Positions 33,429-37,322 of a stretch of DNA of 37,322 bases are shown one piece after another. Position 1 is the first letter of the stretch; each line of letters opens with the position of its first letter. The translations under genes were made by a program, and so were the position numbers. Origin of the DNA: an uncultured Roseovarius sp. (lineage in GTDB: Bacteria; Pseudomonadota; Alphaproteobacteria; Rhodobacterales; Rhodobacteraceae); NCBI RefSeq assembly GCF_947259555.1, contig NZ_CAMYMD010000036.1, forward strand, positions 1-37,322. The letters run 5' to 3'. The notes under the pieces were generated by a model. It was not told the origin of the DNA. It saw nothing but the letters and a program-made list of their open reading frames with translations, and made no database searches.

Positions 33429-33833
33429 ATGTATCGCAAAATCATCGTGGCGTTGGCCCTCGATCACGGGATCAGCCAGACGGCCCTGCAAATCGCCCGC
33501 GCCTTGCGGGCCGACCGAGGCGAGATCATTGCACTACACGCCTACGAGCCGGTTCAAGGATCGGTGCGCGCCTATCTTGACGAAGAGGTGGTCGAGAGCG
33601 CGTATAAACGTGCTCAGGCTCTTCTGGCCGAGCGGGTCGCCGGAGAGCCGGATATCACCCCGGTGATGCTGCAAGGCCATTCAGGCCGCGCGATCACCGA
33701 TCACGCCGCCAAGATTGGCGCGGATTGTATCATCGTCGGCTCGCACAAACCGGGCCTGACGGACTTTCTGTTGGGATCGACGGCGGCGCGCATCGTTCGG
33801 CACGCCCCCTGCGCCGTGCATGTGCTGCGTTAG
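33429..33833 (+). CDS. Universal stress protein (UspA family)
   Basis: A 134-residue single-domain UspA protein. The N-terminal YRKIIVALALD and the C-terminal VGSHKPGLTDFLLGSTAARIVRHAPCAVHVLR carry the nucleotide-binding pattern, but the usual second glycine in G-x2-G is Lys (GSHK), so ATP binding is near-consensus rather than certain. It is 15 bases after hpsP and therefore in the operon. UspA-like TeaD modulates the TeaABC TRAP transporter in Halomonas, so a role in adjusting this transporter is a fair inference. Confidence 0.85.
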   Translation: MYRKIIVALALDHGISQTALQIARALRADRGEIIALHAYEPVQGSVRAYLDEEVVESAYKRAQALLAERVAGEPDITPVMLQGHSGRAITDHAAKIGADCIIVGSHKPGLTDFLLGSTAARIVRHAPCAVHVLR

Positions 33834-33839
33834 GCAGGG

Positions 33840-34949
33840 ATGATGCGCGGCGCGGCGGCAATCCATTGTGCCGAGGATGCACGACGGCTGGCGCGGCGAC
33901 GGCTGCCGTGGATGGTGTTCGACTATATCGACGGCGCGGCAGGCGAGGGCCATGGCGAGGCGCTCAACCGTGCGGCCTTACGCGATCTGAGGCTAAAACC
34001 GCGAGTTCTGCGCAATGTGACGCAGCGCGACCTGAGCTCAGAGGTCTTTGGGCACGCCGCGAGGGTACCATTTGGCATAACGCCGATGGGCATGTGCAAC
34101 CTCAGCACGCCGGGGGCGGACCTCATGCTGGCGCGTCTGGCGGCGCGCGAACGTGTGCCTTTGGGCGTATCGACGGTGGCCTCCTCTCCGCTGGAACAGA
34201 TGATCGAGGCGGCAGAGGGAAACGCCTGGTTTCAGCTCTATTTCAGCGGCGATGGCAGCGGCACGATGGCGCTGGTAGAGCGCGCCCGCGCGGCGGGCTA
34301 TCAAACGCTCGTCGTGACGCTCGATGTGCCAGAGGTCGGGCGCCGCCCCCGCGAGTTGCGACACGGTTTCAAGATGCCATTCCGCATCGGGCCGCGTCAG
34401 TTTGTCGATTTCGCCCTCCACCCGCGCTGGTCGCTGAAAACGCTCCTACACGGACGGCCGGAGATGGCAAATTTTCGTGAGGGCGGGTTTGACCGCACAG
34501 CCAGCCGCGCGGCAGCGGATTGGACCTATCTGAAACGTCTGCGCGACGCGTGGCCCGGCAAGCTGGTGATCAAAGGCGTACTCGATGTAGACGATGCATT
34601 GCACCTGCGCGACGAGGGTGTCGATGCGATTCAGGTCTCCAGCCATGGCGGACGGCAACTCGATGCCGCGCCGCCGCCAATCCTGATGCTTGCCGAGATA
34701 CGCGCCGCCCTCGGCCCCGATTTTCCGCTCTTTTTCGATTCCGGGCTGCGCTCGGGCGAGGATATCGTCAAGGCCCATGCGATGGGGGCGAATTTCGCCT
34801 TTCTCGGCCGACCACTCCTCTATGCGATGGCGGCAGGGGGCGAGCGCGGCTTGCACCGGCTATGGGAGGTGCTGAGCGAAGAAATCAGCCTGACACTGGC
34901 GCAGATGGGGCGCACGGATATGACCGGGCTCGGGGCTTGCCTGAGATAG
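33840..34949 (+). CDS. FMN-dependent alpha-hydroxy-acid dehydrogenase, candidate sulfolactate dehydrogenase
   Basis: A 369-residue lactate-oxidase/glycolate-oxidase family protein with a TIM-barrel fold. The N-terminal FDYIDGAAGEG (27-37), the middle TLDVPEVGRRPRELRHGF (160-177), the FMN-binding Lys in VIKGV and the catalytic His269 with Arg272 in SSHGGRQLD are present. The product and electron acceptor are not evident. It ends the hps operon, six bases after the UspA gene. Since HpsN yields sulfolactate, oxidation to sulfopyruvate is the natural next step, and a homologous gene has been proposed for this (slcD) in roseobacters; I am unsure enough of that to leave the symbol blank. L-lactate is the alternative. 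A second ATG follows at 33843. Confidence 0.75.
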   Translation: MMRGAAAIHCAEDARRLARRRLPWMVFDYIDGAAGEGHGEALNRAALRDLRLKPRVLRNVTQRDLSSEVFGHAARVPFGITPMGMCNLSTPGADLMLARLAARERVPLGVSTVASSPLEQMIEAAEGNAWFQLYFSGDGSGTMALVERARAAGYQTLVVTLDVPEVGRRPRELRHGFKMPFRIGPRQFVDFALHPRWSLKTLLHGRPEMANFREGGFDRTASRAAADWTYLKRLRDAWPGKLVIKGVLDVDDALHLRDEGVDAIQVSSHGGRQLDAAPPPILMLAEIRAALGPDFPLFFDSGLRSGEDIVKAHAMGANFAFLGRPLLYAMAAGGERGLHRLWEVLSEEISLTLAQMGRTDMTGLGACLR

Positions 34950-34968
34950 CGCCGGGCTGGTGACTTGG

Positions 34969-35316
34969 TTACTCCACCGCGCGGATGAGCTTGCGCTCCA
35001 ACACCCGCAGCACGGTCTTCAGATCATGGCCGCGTTTCAAGATCCGGCCATCCATGCCGATCACCGCATATTGCCCCTGCTTTCCCTGCATTTTCGGTCT
35101 TTTTTCGATCCGGTAGAGCGGGTTTTCCGCCGTGCGCCGAAAAACCGAGAACACCGCGACCTCACGCAGGCAGGAAATACCGTAATCGCGCCATTCCCCC
35201 GCCGCGACCATGCGTCCGTAGAGCGACAGGATCACACCCAACTCGTTGCGTTGAAACGCCACCTGTGGCTGAGAGAAATGCGCGCCCGCTGTGGGGCCGG
35301 GACTTTGGACACTCAT
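34969..35316 (-). CDS. DUF2794 domain protein
   Basis: A 115-residue protein. The signature ELGVILSLYGRMVAAGEWRDYGISC (about 25-49), AVFSVFRRTAENPLYRIEKRPKMQGKQGQYAV and GRILKRGHDLKTVLRVLERKL is diagnostic for DUF2794, which is common in alphaproteobacteria and of unknown role. It is 84 bases downstream of imuB on the same strand and convergent with the FMN enzyme gene, with 19 bases between their stops. Confidence 0.85.
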   Translation of the reverse strand: MSVQSPGPTAGAHFSQPQVAFQRNELGVILSLYGRMVAAGEWRDYGISCLREVAVFSVFRRTAENPLYRIEKRPKMQGKQGQYAVIGMDGRILKRGHDLKTVLRVLERKLIRAVE

Positions 35317-35400
35317 ACGTTCAGAGTTGCGCCAAACCGGTCGTTAATCAAGCTGTTTCCTGCGAAACAGGCGGCAGTGTACATGATTTGGACGGGGTGA

Positions 35401-37041
35401 TCAGCCAAACCGTCCCTGACAGAACCAGCCCCCCGAAATCTGTGCCCCATAGGCGCGAAAGAGCCAGAGCCGCTCGCCCCGCATGGTCAAGACCTGCCAA
35501 TAATCCCGCAGGCCGCTCCGCCAGCCGGGATCATCCAGCCACCACTCCGGCGCGATACGCTCCGGGCCGGTGGCGTGGGCCACGTCATGTGTTTGCCCGC
35601 GCCAGCGAAAGGCATGACCGGGTCCGCCCTCATCAGGTCGATTGACCGGCTCGGGCTGACACAGAAGCAGAGCACGCGACGATGTCGGCAGAGGCCAGGG
35701 CCCAGAGGCCGGATCAGACCAGGCAGCAGCGAGGGTCAGCGCGGATTTTTCGGGGATCATGCTCTCGGCCGGGTGCCGGCGGGTGATGGCCTCCATCCCT
35801 ATGCGCGCACCCAACCGGGTAATCAAATCGGCCAACGCGCCTTCCCGCTCAGCCGACCCGCTGTCTCGCGCGGCCAGACCGTTCGTACCTTGCCGGGTCT
35901 CCATCCGCGCGGTCACAACCGCCTCGAGCCGCAACATGTCGATGCCAAAGCCCGCCTCGACCTCGTCCAGCCGCATATCCATCAGCGGCAACATGGCGGC
36001 GGGCCGGTCGATGGGGCGTGCCAACCGCATATCCACCGCCTGAAGGCTGCCATCGGCGCGAAACACTTCGAAACGCAAGTGGCGCGCGCCCTGCCCCTTT
36101 TCCCGCAACATCTGGCACAGGCGGTCTGTCAGACGCGCCAGCCCGGCCGAGATATCATCACGCAGGCCAATCGGTTCTGGCAGGCTGAGCCGGGTCGCAA
36201 AGCATGGCGTGGGGGCGGCAGGCGAAATCGGCTCAGGCACAAGGCCAAGCGCCTGATCCAGACGCAGCATCAACTCGGGACCGAACCGTCGCCCAAGCAC
36301 CGCACGCGGCTGGCCCGTCAACTCGGCAATCCGACGCAATCCTAAACGCCCCAGATCAATGACCATCGCCGACGGCAAGCGCAGAGCCGCCACCGGCAGG
36401 GGAGCTAGCGCGCCATAAACCTGCCCGGGCGGGGCAATTTCCATGCGGCGCGCCTCCCCCTGGCCGGGTCCACCGCGCTCCCAATGCCGTCGCCGTGTGG
36501 CGCGTGATCGGGTGGCGCGGGCCTCCTGATCGATCACATCGCCCGAACGTCCCTGCCCTCTCCCCTGCCCCGCAAATCGCGCGAGGGCCCAGGCCGCCCC
36601 CACTGTATCGGCCAGCCCGCAGCATACGCTCATCCCAAGATCCGCCGCCTCTTGCCGGACCGTCTCGATCATCCCGGTCTCACCGCCAAAAAGATGCGCG
36701 CAACCGGTGATGTCGAGCATCAGCCCGGCCTCGCCATCGGCTCCGACAAGCGGTGAAAATCGCTCGGCCCACCGGCCAAGGGCCCGCAGGAATGCGGCCT
36801 CTGCCGCCCGGTTTCGGGGTCGCGTCACCAGATCCGGACAAAGCGCGCGCGCCTCGCGCAAAGGCTGCCCCACCAGCAGCCCCGCTGCCTCGGCCTCGAC
36901 CGAGAGCGACGTCAGCTCTTGTTGCGGTGTTTGTGTATCGGCCACGGCGAACGGGGGGCCGCCCGTCTCGATCGCTCGCCGCAACAGACGCTCGGCCCCG
37001 AACCGGGGAAACCAGACGGACAGGATACGGTGAATCGGCAT
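35401..37041 (-). CDS. imuB: ImuB, catalytically inactive Y-family polymerase-like protein
   Basis: A 546-residue mutasome subunit. ImuB lacks polymerase activity and acts as a hub that links ImuA, DnaE2 and the beta clamp in SOS mutagenesis. The N-terminus MPIHRILSVWFPRFGAERLLRR, then LMLDITGCAHLFGGE, is diagnostic, and the acidic active-site residues of true Y-family polymerases (DMDAFF, SIDE) are absent. The C-terminus PEWWLDDPGWRSGLRDYWQVLT is a typical ending. I chose ATG 37041, which the LexA box directly precedes; the extension to 37299 runs through that box and into the divergent gene. imuA and dnaE2, usually adjacent, are missing. Confidence 0.88.
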   Translation of the reverse strand: MPIHRILSVWFPRFGAERLLRRAIETGGPPFAVADTQTPQQELTSLSVEAEAAGLLVGQPLREARALCPDLVTRPRNRAAEAAFLRALGRWAERFSPLVGADGEAGLMLDITGCAHLFGGETGMIETVRQEAADLGMSVCCGLADTVGAAWALARFAGQGRGQGRSGDVIDQEARATRSRATRRRHWERGGPGQGEARRMEIAPPGQVYGALAPLPVAALRLPSAMVIDLGRLGLRRIAELTGQPRAVLGRRFGPELMLRLDQALGLVPEPISPAAPTPCFATRLSLPEPIGLRDDISAGLARLTDRLCQMLREKGQGARHLRFEVFRADGSLQAVDMRLARPIDRPAAMLPLMDMRLDEVEAGFGIDMLRLEAVVTARMETRQGTNGLAARDSGSAEREGALADLITRLGARIGMEAITRRHPAESMIPEKSALTLAAAWSDPASGPWPLPTSSRALLLCQPEPVNRPDEGGPGHAFRWRGQTHDVAHATGPERIAPEWWLDDPGWRSGLRDYWQVLTMRGERLWLFRAYGAQISGGWFCQGRFG

Positions 37042-37048
37042 GACACGT

Positions 37049-37063
37049 GTTCTTTGTTTGTTC
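37049..37063. promoter_or_regulatory. LexA box (GTTC-N7-GTTC) upstream of imuB
   Basis: GTTC at 37049-37052 and GTTC at 37060-37063 are separated by exactly seven bases. This is the alphaproteobacterial LexA direct-repeat site. It lies seven bases upstream of the imuB ATG, and a TATTCT -10 on the minus strand (37075 down to 37070) would place the transcription start inside it. Bound LexA would silence imuB until DNA damage. Confidence 0.8.
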
Positions 37064-37195
37064 TTTTTTAGAATAGAGGCTTGGCAGAGTCGAGCCTGCC
37101 CGCATCGCCAAAGCCTGCCATCCTGTCGGCCTCCGTGTTGAAACCACCGCCGGTTTGACGCATGGTCGCGCCGAACAAGCAAAGAGGACCAAACA

Positions 37196-37322
37196 ATGCG
37201 AACACGTGCTGCTGTTGCAGTTGAGGCGGGCCGTCCGCTTGAGATCATGGATGTGAACCTTGAGGGTCCGAAGGCGGGCGAGGTTCTGGTCGAGGTCAAG
37301 GCGACGGGGCTGTGTCACACGG
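37196..37322 (+). CDS. S-(hydroxymethyl)glutathione dehydrogenase, start only
   Basis: Forty-two codons are visible. MRTRAAVAVEAGRPLEIMDV with GEVLVEVKATGLCHT matches the N-terminus of class III alcohol dehydrogenases (FrmA/AdhC/AdhI), with the first zinc-ligand Cys in GLCHT. These enzymes oxidise S-hydroxymethylglutathione in formaldehyde detoxification. AGAGGA lies upstream of the ATG at 37196. It is divergent from imuB. The rest lies beyond the window. Confidence 0.8.
   Translation, partial: MRTRAAVAVEAGRPLEIMDVNLEGPKAGEVLVEVKATGLCHT

Overview
The window is GC-rich, gene-dense chromosomal DNA from an alphaproteobacterium, most likely the Roseobacter group of the Rhodobacteraceae. Supporting signs are a COQ9 family gene next to rpsU, a DUF2794 gene, the GTTC-N7-GTTC direct-repeat LexA box typical of alphaproteobacteria, glcDEF, phaA/phaB, and a TRAP transporter plus hpsNOP-like cluster of the kind described in marine roseobacters. 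I see no tRNA, rRNA, CRISPR array, insertion sequence or phage module. No stretch longer than about 250 bases lacks a gene.

Left part (1-14860). The tail of a membrane protein and two small envelope-type genes precede glcDEF (glycolate oxidase), which has a palindromic operator over its probable -10 box and a dispersed repeat between glcD and glcE. Next come a translationally coupled pair of secreted trypsin-like proteases, an Hsp20 gene behind a sigma-32-like promoter, a four-domain META/MliC envelope protein, gabD-like succinate-semialdehyde dehydrogenase, an alpha/beta hydrolase, a coupled class II aldolase/VOC pair, AMP nucleosidase and an HU protein.

Middle part (14900-25870). A minus-strand run holds a membrane protein, a sialidase-like beta-propeller protein, a quinone oxidoreductase and COQ9, divergent from rpsU. 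A second minus-strand run, rlmN - amidoligase - peptidase C26, suggests an uncharacterised gamma-glutamyl or amide metabolite pathway. Tag, an EAL phosphodiesterase and the polyhydroxyalkanoate genes phaA and phaB follow; phaA and phaB are separated by a clear terminator and a palindrome.

Right part (25868-34949). This is the main metabolic island. A divergent LacI regulator and a perfect 16-bp palindromic operator face a compact operon: a 60-residue membrane protein, a TRAP transporter (Tat-exported binding protein, DctQ, DctM), a histidinol-dehydrogenase-like HpsN, an SDR (HpsO), a zinc alcohol dehydrogenase (HpsP), a UspA protein and an FMN alpha-hydroxy-acid dehydrogenase. The inferred job is uptake of 2,3-dihydroxypropane-1-sulfonate (DHPS), interconversion of its enantiomers (HpsO/HpsP), oxidation to sulfolactate (HpsN) and possibly on to sulfopyruvate (FMN enzyme). 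No desulfonating enzyme lies in the window.

The right edge (34969-37322) has DUF2794, an imuB mutasome gene with a LexA box but no adjacent imuA or dnaE2, and the start of a glutathione-dependent formaldehyde dehydrogenase gene.
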